The notes under the pieces are model-generated. The model was not told the origin of the DNA and searched no databases. It saw only the letters and a program-made list of their open reading frames with translations. A program made the position numbers and the translations under genes. From positions 9,114,001 through 9,178,000 of the forward strand of contig NC_079886.1 of assembly GCF_029227915.1 (NCBI RefSeq): a stretch of DNA of 64,000 nucleotides, given 5' to 3'. Source of the DNA: Hydractinia symbiolongicarpus (taxonomy: Eukaryota > Cnidaria > Hydrozoa > Anthoathecata > Hydractiniidae). Shown here piece after piece: positions 38,401 to 53,400 of this stretch (positions are counted from its first letter, which is position 1; every line of letters starts with the position of its first letter).

Positions 38401-41400
38401 TTTAGTAAATGAGGTTTTGCCATCATTAGGTACTGGCTTCTGAGGCATCAGCGAAGATGGAAAATTAGATGTATTGCCCAATTTTGCATCTTTTGGAATT
38501 TCTGGTATTGGCATTCCTTTGGCATATGTTGGGAATAATCTTTCATCATATGGACTATGACCAGGTCTTGGTGGATAAGGAAGTGGTCCAGTATTGGGTA
38601 CAGGAGGCGGAAATAATTTGCCAAACGATCCATGACGTTGATAATATTGTTTTGCAATCTCTGTCATCATATTATTATATAACTGGCTAGATGGAGGAGT
38701 AGGCTGATCAATTTCTTGACCTTTTCGATATCGCATCATGTATTCCATAAACATTTGGTGGTACATTGCATCAGGTACATTGCCTGGTGAGTAGTGTGGT
38801 GGTCGCGGATAGCTAACATGCAGCGGAGATTCTGCTATTTGAGGTGGGGAAGTAGTAACTTCAGTAGTTGGTTGTTTCCCCGGAGTTTGCTGTAATTGCT
38901 GCTGCACATACATCGGTGAATCTTTATGAAATTGTCTTTGGTGATACAAAAATCTAATGCGTTCTTGATGTTGTTCTTCACTGTTAACGTCAGGAAGTTC
39001 CTTATCAGAGGAAGGCTTTTGAGGACCATACAAACTCTCTATGGCTGATGACTGTTGTTGTGCCAACTGCCATTGAATGTACTGCTGTTGAGTTGCCATG
39101 TATTGTTGATGAATTAGTAGGGCCTGCTGTTGTTCGGCAGTACGTACTGGATTGTTGTGATCTAATGGTCTTGACAACAACCCTTCCATGTTTGCTCTAC
39201 GAAGTTCTGCCTCAAGGTCAAGAGCAGGATTTCTAACAGGAAGTTCTGGTTTCATATCTTTTCCTGGATAAGGAAAGGTGTGAGGTGGATGATCTTTTAT
39301 CATGCTTGATATGGTGTGGGTTGAAGGTATAGGGGTTGTTGGTTTATCAAGAGAAGGCGTTGGTGAAAAAGTTTTTGATTTATCGGCATCATCCTTAGTC
39401 ACTGTTGGTGTGCCAGGTGCAAATCGTTCTGTTGATGGAGGAGTAGGGATTTTTCCAGGTGCAAATGCAGATTGTGCGGCTTTTTGCACTCTTGCATGTT
39501 GCAAATCTTCTGAAAGAGACGAGGTCATAGTCGCACTAAATCGTGCAGATGGATGTACTGGTTGATAGTGATGTTGATCTTGAGCAAATGCCTTTGATTG
39601 TTTTAAAATAGCTTGTCTCTGTTGTTCGAATATACGGTGCTGTTGCAGTAATTTCCATTGTTTTTCCTTTTCTTGAAATACATTTTGCATTTGCAGTTTC
39701 TTTTCTTCCTTTTCCTGCTTACTTAATTTGTTTTTAGGTTTCTTGATAACCTTCCCTGGTTTATCAACATTTGATGGTGGACTTTCATTGTTCAGTGTTG
39801 TTGGAGTATTTGGAAAGAAAGGAGTACGAGGTGGTGAAGGTGTCACGCCAGAACAAGATGATATTGAAAAAGGAGATAGAGTTTGTAATAAAGGAGATAA
39901 CTTCTGTGGTTCAGGAACAGTTAATATCGTTGGATGAGGAATTTTTGGATTATTAACATCAGTTTTTATAACATCTCTCGTGGCTTGAAATCCAAAAGCA
40001 CTTTGAACAGAAGTGGGAGATTTTATGTTAACTACGTCAGTTTGATGTTTGTTGACTTGTCCTCTTTGTGTATGTTCGGCTAGCTGTTTGAAAGCCACCT
40101 AAAGATTGATTAAATGAATTTTCATTATATATATTAACATTGTAGAGCAAACTATACTCATATCACACATCAAAAAATTTACTTACTTTTTTACTACGAT
40201 CTTTGGACTTGACCCTATTATCTCTTGCGCGAAGCTAAAAAATAAATACTTAATTGAAATTAGTAGAATAAAAATGACATCAGACCATTTTAAATCTGCA
40301 TAAAAAAAGCCTGAGTAATCATTTATTCACCACCTTTTAAATACATAACAAACGAACATGCTGTTTTAAAAAAATGTGGCAAAGCATTGTTGCTTCTATA
40401 GTAATGCTGAACTGATTGAGAAATATCATGCAATAAAAAAATAAAGGGGGGAGGGTGTAAAACAAAAATGTAGATTTATACCTGGAAAACAAATTTAATA
40501 TTTATATTATCTTATAGATCAATTCACTTTTATATCCAAATAAATAATTATGTAAAAAAAACCCAGAACTTTTGGGGAAAAAATGAATATACAGAATATG
40601 TGTGTCTGAGCCATTACATCATCTTTAAGTAAAATAAGAACTTAAACTTACCCTAAATGGTTCTCGTTGGTCAGCTGGCAGCTTCCTCCATAACCTTGCA
40701 ATAGCACGTGCTCGATTAGGCCAATCTGGAAAAAAGATATATTTATTTAGAAATTGTGCAACCATAAACTTAACAGCTTGGGCATAACAGTAAATGCGTT
40801 AATCTTGTATAGGACAACAATAACCACATAGAAGTTGTACAAGCAAGGTATGCAAAACATTGCTCCAAAATGATGATGGCAAAAAACTAAAACTGGAGTT
40901 GTTACAATGCATAAATAATGACTGGTTAACATGGCAGGCAGTGAGCAAATCAACCTATAAAAATTAGTTACTTGTTGGTCAAGCAGAAATTGCTCAAATT
41001 TATGCCGTGTCAAAACCAAAAATAAAGGAAAATAAGTAAATAGTTAACCTTTATAGTCGTGAATCAAATTCTTGTGCATCACATTAGCATACAAAACTGG
41101 AGATATAGTTGCGTTTTCTCCCAGTTTTTCATCAAGCTCCCATTTTCTTAGCTGTTTCTGGGTATCAATCTTGCCAGAATCACCTTTTTCTGTCACAAAG
41201 TCTGGTCTTTCTTTTAATATATCAATTTCGTCACCAAAAACAGTTCGGAATGCATCCGCAGAACTGGCAGTAGCAGACAACAATGGCGACTGTACAGGAA
41301 GAATTGATGATGGTGCCACCTTTTTCACCTCGTTCATTGGATGATGTGAAAACATGGGCACGTTGAAACCAGTATTAGATGGAAATTCTTCTTTTATTTT

Positions 41401-44400
41401 AGATAAGGAGTCAACAGGAACAATTTTTCCAGCATTAAAATCAGCAAGTAGCTTTTCAACCTCGTGACCTGCCACATGGGGAAAATCAGTTGTATCCAGA
41501 AGAGGTATCTGTGCAGTTTTTGTGACAGAGTTTGAGGTCTGCAATACACTATCCATTTTAGCCTGTTCGGTTGGTGCAGTTAAAGTTTTCACCATATGAT
41601 CTAAATTTTAGCAGTATTAAGTAGAATTAGTTTTTTTTACATATCACAAAGCAAGAAACAGATATCACACTAGTAAAAATTCACACCTGTCATGCTTACA
41701 GATGGGCTTTCTTGTATTGGTATGGGAGCTTCTACTGTCTGACTGATACTAACCTCGCTAAAATAAATATCATATTTAATTTATACAATTCCTTTTAATA
41801 TTCCGGTCACCAAATTACCTATTAAATAACAAATCGCAGAAAATTAATAGTGATATAATATGTACTGCTTCTTCTAGCATATTGGTGTACACTGGTGTAT
41901 CATGTAAATTTCTTAATAGAGCGAATTTTAAATATCACCTCAATAATTTAATCGTCCACAAGAAAATAATACAATACCTTAAGAGAATTAGTTTCTGCAA
42001 AATTTATTGGTAAAGTCACTCATCGCAAAATTCATGAAAATTAATTCTAACGAATGTTTTTTTTTTAAACAATTTCTGCTATTTTTCCCCTGATTTGCCT
42101 AGCACTACAAATAATAGATATGCAACTTTTATATTAAACCCTTACAAAACAGTATAAATTAAAAAAAAAACGTTAACTCTTTTTTCGTGAAATTCGTGGA
42201 ATTTAATTCTTGCGAAATATTAGGACTTGCTAACTTTGCAAGAAGTGGGTCTTAAAATGTTTTTATCGCAAAAATTACTTTAAGGCATTAAATATAATTG
42301 CTTTGTAAAAGCCTCAGTTAAATGGGGCTACAATAACAGATTTCTAGGAAAAGTTATATATTAAGTATTTTAAAACTTTGCTTGCATATTATAAATATAT
42401 CAATTAGCTAGATGAAAATAAACAAAAGGCACGTACATAGGTTGTTCAATTATAACTGCAGTAGGGTCTGGTACACTAGGACCCTTCACAAGGTTGAATG
42501 CAAGTCTGGCTGCTTCAGCAAGTTTTGCCTTTTTTAAACGTCGTTCTTTCTTTCTTTCCTTTTTTAGCTTTTTTCTTTTTGTGGGTATTCCGAGAGATTC
42601 TAACTCCATGTGCAAATGTTTCTCTAATAAATTTACCCCGAAGAATTCAAACTAAGAAAAAGTAGTAAGAACAATTACTCATAAAACAACGGGATCTACA
42701 TAAATAAAAGGTATTTTTAAACATTATCAAGCAAAAATCTCCTTAACATCAAGAACATTTTCAACTGAAAGTAACAACAGATAAAAAGTTACGTCAAATG
42801 ATTGGACCTGAGCCTAAAATCAAATAGCTTAAGAAGGTGGCCATACTGGGTCAGTCATATCTTCAGGGTTGGGACCTTGTAATGGGTCATCATTTGTATC
42901 ATCTAACAACAATTCATCAGTTTCAGCTGTTGAATCAGGATGCAAGAGATCTAAATCCATGTTTTCTTCTTGCTTGATGGACATTAAGTCAGGAGAGAGA
43001 ACTTCATTCTCACCAACCAAACCGTCAGATTCAAAGGGTGTCTCTATTCTTTCCCCGGGAGTTAGTCGAGTGTCATCAGAACTGTCCACAGAGCACGTGA
43101 CTTCTTCAGACATAATGTTTATTTTCGATTCTTCCTTCTTTTTTGATATACGTTCTTTTCTGACACCCGCTCGGTGTATTGGTGCCCTGATAACTTGGCT
43201 TTTTATTGATTTTAACCCAGACTCTGTCAAGTGTAGTTTCTCTTTTGTTAACTCATCCATTCTAACTCGATTTTTCAGGGAAAGCAAATCAATACTTAAT
43301 GTTCCACACTCATTTGCAGACACATCTAATGGTATTAGCGGTAGTGCATCTAACTCAGCTCGTTTCTGTTCCTTTAATGCTGCCTTTGATAACTTTCTTG
43401 CTTTTAGATTATGTAAAGTTTTAGTTTTCCTATTAAACCCATTGGATATTAAAGCATTACCATGTAAAACTCTTTTTATAGTCAATTTTGATATAACACT
43501 GGATTTTAAGTTGCTATAAATTCCTAAGTGTTTCGTTTTTGGTCTACATTGAACACAATGATATGTCATACTACAAGCTAAACTTGCATCTTCTTCTGAG
43601 TATAGACCATCACATTCTGCATGAGCCCATCTAAAATATAACAAAAAGGGCAAACTTAGTAAACTAAAATGATTTTGTCGTTCTATAAAAAACTTAGACT
43701 TGGATAGACTGTTTTCTTAGAAATTGGAATTACAACCATTTTAAGTTACAAAATTATCACACACATTAAACAAAAAAATATTAAAATATAAAAAGGTACC
43801 TGTTACATTTCTCGCATTGTATAATTAAATTATTGGGTTCATATGCATATGTACATATGGAACAATATTGAATCGATGAACAAGGGCCACACTGGGTGTA
43901 ATTTGCCATCCAGCTACATCCAAAACCAGGTTCTTTGCTACCGCAATCTTCACAAATAGCACACCTGAAAAAATGTGTACTTCAGGATTTAGTGTTAACA
44001 TTAGGTATTTAAATGTGTTAACAAAGTACCAATCTTATTTTCCAGAAATTTTCGTGTAATTTATCAAGTAAAAAATTAGGAAATGAACCAGAAAATATAC
44101 AAAACGCAACTTGTTAGTGAAAAAGCTGTGATTAAACTAACTACTAACCATTGACACTTCCATCCACCAACTGGTACTTCTTCTAATGGAGGTGATAAAC
44201 AGTATATATGAAAACTTATGTCGCAAATATCACATAACAATAAATGTCCTTCATCAGCATTTCTGCCACAACCTTCACAAACTGTACAGTCAAGACAACG
44301 CCAACCACGTTTTAAAATTACTTCGTTAACCTTGAAAGAAAATAAGCGCATTAAAATCGCTTTTATAATTAAACATACATATATATGTCACGGCTCGCAA

Positions 44401-47400
44401 AGCTTAAACATCATGCAAAATATTTTAATAAATTACAGGTTACTGCAATAGAAACGAAGATGACAGAAGCATTCACTACCTTAAACCAAAATAGAAATGT
44501 CTACCCTACTTGCTGCTGGATTTCCATCCATATATCAAATTTTCTGAATCTTTTATCAATGTACAGTACTGTAAAAAGGTATCTTAACATCGCGATCTTC
44601 TATCGTGCGCGACGCGAACGATACGCGATAGCTTTTTGAGCATATTTTGTCTCGATAGAAGTGAATCATATCGCGTCTATCAGGATGTCGCGATAGGCTC
44701 GATCTATCGCGTAGTATTACTCGATGACGTAAATTGCATTATAATACTTATTTTAAATTAAATACTGAACTTTAAACAAAACAAAACAATGCTTAAAAGA
44801 GTTTCTTTTTTTCTATGATAATTTAGGAATAATAATTCTTGTGTGAATAAAGTTAAACAAAGTTGCCTGACTTTCAATGAAAGTAATAAAAAGTAAATTA
44901 AATATTTTTCGCTGGGTTTATCTGGAGGCATAAAACGTTGTTAGTTTACACACATTTTTATATAAGAATCTTTCATTTTTTGTTTGTTAAAAATTGACAT
45001 TTCAAACCTTGAATAATTTTTATGATTCGTAAATAATTGGTTTAAAAAAATTGACTATTGTTTTAATTAAAACAGTAAAAAAATTGTAATAACTTTAAAA
45101 CAAAGTGTGTATTTCATTATTTTACTTTGTATTTTTGAAACCAGTTTTTACTGGTGCTTCTTGAGAATAATTATTGTTTTACCAAAACCTAAATTATACA
45201 CCACATGTTATTCATAAAGAACAATAAATTGATTATCGAGCATGCATGTGCTTATGTCGTAAAAATTTAAAGAAAAAAAAAATTGTAAAATTTAAAAAAA
45301 TTGTAATGGAACCCTACACATCTTCATATACCAAGCAAAGAATTATAAATCTGTGTGAAACAATCCCCCGTTATACCGATATTTCTAAATGCAAGAAGAC
45401 GGAGTTGTTATTTCACGTCAAATCGTAGCAAAAGTTGTGAAGACATATAGGAGATATGGATACGTCCCACGTAAAGAAAAATCTGGCAGAAAGAAAAAAA
45501 TGTTAATGGAACACTTAAACTTCATAGACCTAAAAATGGGAGAAAATGATGAATACTCCTCTGTTGGTATGACAATTCTTAACATTGTAAACTCTAATTT
45601 TATTGCAAAAACGTAGCTTTTACGCAATCTTTTAACTTAAAAGAACTCCAAGCCTTCCGTGAGAATTAGTTTTTATAAGAACACTGAACATCACGAAAGG
45701 CTTTATTTAGCGTTATTAATTTCTAAGAAAATTATGAGGAAACTATACAAGCAATTCTTCAATTTGTGGATCTTATAGACAATAAAAATATAATAAATAA
45801 AATAAAATATAAATAAATAAATAAAATAAATAAAAATATAACCTGGCTTAAATTACCCTGAAACAAAAATATTTACAAACCCTGGGTACGAAGTTGTCAA
45901 TTTTTCTGACTACAGATTTGCTGTATAACGACCTTCGTCCTTTATTAAACAACATTTTACGGTCGTCCTTTATTAAACAACATTTTACGGTCGCTGATCT
46001 TAAAAACAATGATTTACAACTTATTTACATAACACAGGAACATGTTTTCCTCTAATTCGTCAAACAAGCATTTCGGCATTCTACAACAAGTCCCAGTTAC
46101 AGCTTTCCCATATACAAATAATTCATTAGTTTATATAAAATCGCTTTGTTGTCAGTTCCATCATTTTTGATGCTAATCTCTGTGTTCTTTCTTTTTTTAA
46201 CAAACACCATCAGCTCTTGTTTGCAAATGCAAACGTCACTTGCTTTTGAACTCATGCACAAAATGTGCCACATATATTTAATTATTTTAAGAAACCGCAA
46301 ATAAAATAAATAAGTTTATAAAGAGCAAAAACATGGATCAGAACCCACAAAGCCTCAAAAAGTAATAAAAAGATGCTAGAGTTTTTTACAGAATTCCTGC
46401 TATTTTTTAAAAGAAATAATTTATTAAACATACTTTCTTATCCTTACGTTGTAATTTTAGAAATTTTTCTTTCGAGATTATCATTTAATTCATTTTTTTC
46501 TTTACTCTGTGATTTAAGAACAGTAAAATAAAATTTTTTCTTTCAAGATTATCATTTAATTTTTTTTTCTTTACGCTGTGATTTAAAGAGAACAGATATT
46601 TAATTAATTTTAACACATCGCGATGTATCGAGACTGCCTATCGAGGAAGCGCGATAAGGCTTCACGCGATAGAAATTTAGGAGCAAAAAAGCTATCGCGT
46701 GTCGATCGCGTTGCGCAAGATATGCGATCCTCGATGTTAAGATACCTTTTTACAGTACTGTACTCTCAGTTACTTACTTTTACATTGACACAAAATGGAT
46801 GAAAACATTGTCCGCATTGAACACAACCAATTAAATAACCCTCCTTTCCCTTGCCAAAACTTCCACAACACATGCAGACATCCTGCTTGAGTGTGTAGGA
46901 ATCACGAGTGGATACAATGACAACAGTAGAGTGCAATCCTTCTTCGCCTTCTTCACCACCATCATCATCCTCATCTCCGCCTGCAGTGACTGGAATTTCA
47001 AGTTTGCTGAGGGACACTGAATCTAGCGACTAAACAAAGAGAAATAGTACATCAATGTTAAAATTGCTGATTTGATATGCTGCATTTTTAATATCTCACT
47101 GAAATTTTCAAAAGACAAGGTGGGTATTATAAAAGTAGTGGTGATAGAGTGCAAATTGAAAATAGATATTAATACCTCAACAGCGTTTCTTGGAAATTCC
47201 TCCATTGAAGCATGTGAACCATTGTAATTAGTCTGGTAACTACGTGATTTCCTGAAACGCCTGGCACCTCGGAAGGATTTCTTTAAAACAAAAATGCAAT
47301 GAAATTATTTATTTTTACCGATTATTTGTTTACATCAAAAACATTTATTGGAAAGTATATCTCACCTTGAATCTTTGTTGGCTGGTGTCATCCTTTTTTC

Positions 47401-50400
47401 TGCCACGGCCAAAATAGTTTTGCGTACTTTCTGTAAATGAGTCGCTCATTAAACTACTGTATGGGGAATCCACTGTAGACTCACTTAATTTTTCATCTGT
47501 GTAATTATCAACTTCTTCTAAGTCAAACCTTTCGTGATCATTATTGTTTATAGAAGCCATAAAATCAGCTGATGCAGGCATAGAATAAAGTTCAGCTTCC
47601 TCAATCGATAGAACTTTCTGACCAGAAGCTGCTAGATTATAGTCATATGAGGATACAGAGTCATTATTCTAAAGACAGGAAACCAGAATACAACATCGAC
47701 AACATCTTAAGAAAAATCTGATAATAAAAGTATTACAGAACTACACATAACATGTAGGTTTCAACACCGACCTGATCTTGTATTGCTGGTACATTTCCAC
47801 CAATGCCAGTACATTCTGGGCAAAAATATTTATCAGCATCTAAACCATCTGGATCACACTCCCCATGAACACATTTGAAGCATTTGGAACACTGCAAAAC
47901 ATCAGTGTTTCCAAACAAACGAACTGCCCGAATGCATACAGGACAACACTGACCTTTTTTCCTTTGTTGGTAACATCTGTCGCATAATGTGAAATTGTTA
48001 TGCCACCTACAAGAAGGACCACCACCAGGCCGAGTAGAGCCACAATCGTCACATTTACGGCAACTAACACATTTCCACAACGATTTCGGTACTGCACTGA
48101 TGGGTGGATTCAAACAATATATATGATAGCCTTTGTCGCAATGATCACAGCATAACATTTTTTCTTCATCTCCTGGTTGCTTGCATCCCTGACAAACTTT
48201 GCAAAATGAGCACTGCCAACCCATACGCACAACAGGAGTGATGGGTATAGTCATCTCGACACAGTAGCTATGGAAGTGACGGCCACAAGATGTACAAAAG
48301 AGTTGCAAATTTAGGTTTTCAGTCTTTCCACAGCCATCACAGGAAGCTTCTGCATCAGCTACAATAAAATGTGTTCCACATAAGATTGAAATATTGAAAA
48401 CACCTAAATATGTGCACCCAGTATATGAATTCTTAAAGACTGTCTAAATCGACATACCAAGTTTCTCTGTCCTGTCTAAATGGTCAGGACAAAGCAGGAT
48501 CATACTGGTGATGTCTTGAAAAGCTCCAGCACTGGCACAGCACGGATAATGAAATAGTTTATTACACCGATGCACTTGACATTCCACACTAGCGCCATAA
48601 CGTTGGCAATGGCTGCATTTCTAAACACACAACAGTTTAAACATATAAAATATTCAAATAAGTTTTAAAAAGTTTTTAAATATATTACTCATGTAGTGTG
48701 AAAATTAAGAAAAATGTACTTTTAAAAGAGCTTTTCCAACAGCTCTGTCTACATTTTCCAAGTCATACGAGTCAGTTTGGCAAACTCCAGCGGACCAAGC
48801 AGCACAACAATGATGTGCCCATATACATTGGTTGCTGTCAAGTATGTCCGAAAAATCCTGCAAATGTGCAGTACCAAACGTAGTCATGTCAGGTGGAAGA
48901 TTAGCATCAAAATCACTAAATGCCTTCCGCCTTCTCCTCTTAAAAAATACTCTTTCTTTAGAGTCTTTTTTTGAAATATCAGATGAAGAAATTTCTTGGT
49001 GTGTTTTGCTAATGTCAATCTTCACTTTATCCATCTTTTTTAACGTACTTGCTGAAACAGCGTATTGTGTTAATTGTCCAAGAATTAAAGCCATCTCAGA
49101 ACCACAATTACATAGTGCACATATTTCTGATGACCTGAAATAAACAAAAAAAAACTTAATTTAAAATGTAATGTTATCCTTCTTACGAACAAACTTGTAC
49201 TTGTCTTCATTGTCTCTATTAAAATTTAGACTTATCATTTGAGGTGCAAAGGGTTTGATATTTGAGATTCCAGTTAAAGATGGACATTGAAAGTCCAAAA
49301 TGTTCACTTGTACGTTTAGACATTAAATTTTTGCCTATTGTTTTATTATTTTCACCTTTGTAGTTACCCAAAAGAAGGACAAATTATCATTTATCATTTC
49401 TATATAGTATAACTGGTGAAAAGATGTAACTAATATTTTCAAAAACTTACTCTTCCGGCTTATTGGGTGAGTAGACAGTTGAGTCAACAGAGTTTTGTGA
49501 TTCTGACAGGTTACCAGGTGAATCAATAGAAGGATCCATTATCTAAATGTTTTTTAAAAAACAGTTATATCAAAAATAAGAAAGCGGTCTAAGGCAGATT
49601 TTTATCTTGTCGCAAACTTAGTATCCAATCAAGTAAAGAAGAAGGTTGGGGTAATCAAATTTTGTAATTAATCAGATTTTTGCTTAAAATCACATTTAAT
49701 AATTGCATTCATAATATACATTCAAATAATTTTTTCTGATTAAGCTAAAATAAAATTACTGTAACAAAAAAAATGGAATCTTTAATTATTGCACCAGAAG
49801 TTACACAATGTTAAAGTGCAAGTTTTGCAATATAGCTCACACATAAGCTGCAACACAACTGACCTGTACTTCTCACATACTAATAACTACTTCCATGTGT
49901 CTCTGACTTTTGCAAAAAGGTTATTATTATGTCTCACCTGTTTAACAACAAATTGGCTCTTTTTGACATTAACACATTATTTTGATGAGCCATAAATTGC
50001 ACTTCAAGGCCCAATAACTTGAAAATGGGTGGAAATTTAACAGACATCCTCGGCACGAATAACTAGGTGGCAAGTTTAAATTCCACAAGCTGAGCCAACC
50101 CACCCTTTCCACAAACAACATAAGCATCAAAACATCTTTAAACCTTACCCCAATCATTCCTCAAGAACACATAATCCTACACATTATTTTCATCAGCATT
50201 TGAAGCTCTGAACAGGTTAATAACAGGTTAACTTCTAAGAATTTTTTGGAAACATGGATCATCATTGATGATGTCATCAACACCCATCACACAACATCAC
50301 ACAGATAAAGTGGATGGATAGACCAAATTGTTGAGTTGTCAATGATTTCATTAATGAGGCCATTGCATTGTATTTATAACTTCAACACTAGATACTTTAA

Positions 50401-53400
50401 AAAAGGGAAATAACTGACATTGTTTTTCATATGGGGAAATCGCCCATGGAGTGTGATAAAATGCATGGCAAAACATCCATATAATACCTCAGGCACGTGA
50501 TCATTGCATGCCATAAAACTAAAGATCTATATAATAATACAGAGCTTCTGTCTGTGACTTTTGCAAAGTGGATAAAATTTCTTTGATAAAGTCTATAAAA
50601 CATCGCCTATAAATTTGTTCTGTAAATTAGCAAACTTTGGCGTTAGAGCAATATTGACGTCAAAGGAAAGTATATTAAGTTTAGTGAAGCCATTGCATTG
50701 CACTTTTAAATTTAAGGCTAAATAACTTGGAAACGGTTGGAAATAACTGACGTCATCTCCTGCGTGGGTAACTAGGGACCACCTGGGACCAATTTGAGTA
50801 ATTTTCCAAACCTGGGTCCCCAAATACGTTTCGGAATGAATGGGTTTATGACGTCATCAAAAAACCTTTAAACCACAATATTTCCATAACCGTTGGTCAA
50901 AAGTACATGATCCTATACATTTTCTTGATCAGCGTTTCAAGAGCTATAACATGAAGGCAACGGGTATACAAATTTCGAAAAAATAATTTTCTGTACTTTT
51001 ATTAGGTACTTTGCTGACGTCAGCAAAATTTTTAAACTCGTAAATCTCATTAACCATTCATCAAAAGCACGTGATTACATACATTTTCTTGATCAGTGCT
51101 TTAAGTCTACACAATAAAGGCAGCGTAAAAACAAGGTTCTAATTTTTTTTTGCAGATGGGTTGCTGACGTCATCAAAATTCATATGACGCTCATTTTTCA
51201 ATTTTATCCTGCTTCAGTGGATTTTTCCACGGGCTTTATTGACTAGTTAGTTCTATAATCAAGTATATTTCTGATAAACCTTTCTAGCTAGTAGCTTAAA
51301 AAAAATATTGTTAACAAATAAAATTAGTCTTGACTTATCCATTAATCCAAAACATGTGCAGATTTTTTAACAAATCTCAAAGACTGTGTAATCAAAAGAC
51401 CACCCTTGCTTAAACTTAAATGTCTAAAGAATAAATTGAACATGTGGACAATATTTCGTATATCAGAGACAAAGAAGTTAAGGCTGTGAAAGTCACTAGC
51501 TCAGACGCTTTGTTCTTGTGTTTGGCATTCACAAGTTTAAACATCCCTCACTTGTCTTCAACATAAAAAAAATGATGCAGAAGTAGAAAAAAATTGGAAC
51601 CAATGCATAAAATTTCTTGCTGTGCGAACATTGCACGCCAAAAAATTCTGAAGGAAACAACTGCACAGCATAATTTTTCCTTCTGGTAAGGCCTGTACGA
51701 TGGTAAAATATCTGGTGTTTTCTTTCTGGATTGCAAATCAATGTTTAGTAGCAGTCTTGGTCATGAATAGCGTGCGATCGCACCCGCACGCCATGTGAAA
51801 TTCAGGCGTGCTCTTTATCACATGCCTTGTTCTACTTCATACACACGCCAAGCAGAACTGAGCTATTTTAGAGTAATCCCTTACCCAAACTTTACCCAAT
51901 AAATAGTTGTTCTTCCGCGTTAAAATGTATCTCCAAAATGTATTTCTATTAAATACCCACCTTCATTAAAATTCCTGACAAGAATACATTTCAAATGTTT
52001 TGCGTCAGTATTGCCTCAACAATATCTTTTTTGTTTTTCAGCTGGCAAAAACTTTAACCTTGTATTGATCTCCTTAAGACGATGACAAATGGAAATGAAG
52101 TAACAAGTGTACTTCTTGAGTTAATAGTTCTGTCCAAACTAGCTCTCTATGTTTTAAGATAAACTAATTAGGACGTAAGTTGTACACGTGCTATTTACGA
52201 AATTGAAGGTCAGGGCATCATTAAGTTGAATATCGCAGAAGTTGCAGGTGACATGCTTCGAAAATGCTTGTCACAGGCACAGTTCAATGCAAAGCAAAAC
52301 TGTACAGGAGACTCAATTGTTAGAGTCTTTGCAGAACATCTCTTTTCACAAAACCGAGGGCAGGGCTGACTTATTGCCTGCTGTGTCGTGTGGGGGAGAC
52401 AGAACTTCTGGACTTCTTTTTAATACGATATACAATTTTTTAGATTATTATCACTAAGCATATTTGATTTTCTCTTTCCCCTTTTAAAAAGATTTTTTAA
52501 ACTTTATTGAACATGATTTTTCTTTGGTATTATTACATCACGAGGAAATTCGTCTGAAAGCTGTATTAAGGTACAGGACACCTAACCTCTCCCATGTTCT
52601 GGTTATATTTAACTTGCATTGGTACGTACTCTTCTCGCAGTATTCTCTGTGATGATGAAGGCTGGACTGACTTATGGCATGGTTCCAAATGGTCTTCCGT
52701 CTTTCGTTTGAGTCTGTAATGCACCAGCTGAGCATAAGAGTGTCAGCATGAAGGAAAGGGGTCGACTTTAATGTTTTCTATACCTTACGTTCTTCATAAT
52801 AACACCATTCATTTAAATTTCACAACAAAATTACGTTTGCCAACTACTATGCTTCAAAAACTCCGCACTGCTGTTCTCCCGAATGTAATAATTGCATGCG
52901 AAAATCATAAGCTAGGTGTGCGATACTGATCGCATGCCTGTACTAGTGTAGGCGTACGTACCACTGCACGCAGGTGCAAATATTCATGACCAAGACTGGG
53001 TAGTGTACTAGTCCTTACATATCAGAAAACATACTGCAAGTAATGAATGTAAATATAAGCTTACAATTTCAGATTCTTCAAGGTTTCCATTTGAGGTACT
53101 TTGCATTGCACTAAAACAAAATATATCAACAAATTATTCTAAATTTTATGTACATATTAACATCAATACCAGAATAAGCAAATAAGAAATAGAAATATGA
53201 CATTTACAAATTTAACACTTGTTTTTTTTAAACCAATTACAAGGTGTAAGCTAGAAGTTCACAATTAAAGTTGTTAGGCCCCAGTTAGTAAATTGGGACA
53301 ACCAATGGTTGTGTCCAGAAGAAAAATGTCAAAACTCTGTGGTCCCAAATGCCTAGAACAGCTTTTCCAACATCAAAGATTCCAAATCATTAAATTGAAA

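Noticed and set aside
42829-42846. KMT2C/D exon 12 running to a stop (VWPPS)
   Set aside because: A GTATGG donor after DMTDP joins exon 13 in phase and the domain order continues; a stop here would truncate a family-conserved protein.
42869-43519. 217-codon plus-strand open frame
   Set aside because: Antisense of KMT2C/D exon 12, which has PHD motifs and correct splice phases on the minus strand.
47023-47205. Short minus-strand frame between KMT2C/D exons 8 and 9
   Set aside because: Only its start overlaps exon 8; beyond the GTATTA donor it is intronic AT-rich sequence.
52242-52457. 71-codon frame inside the 51752-52998 element
   Set aside because: No transposase or other motif; likely chance.
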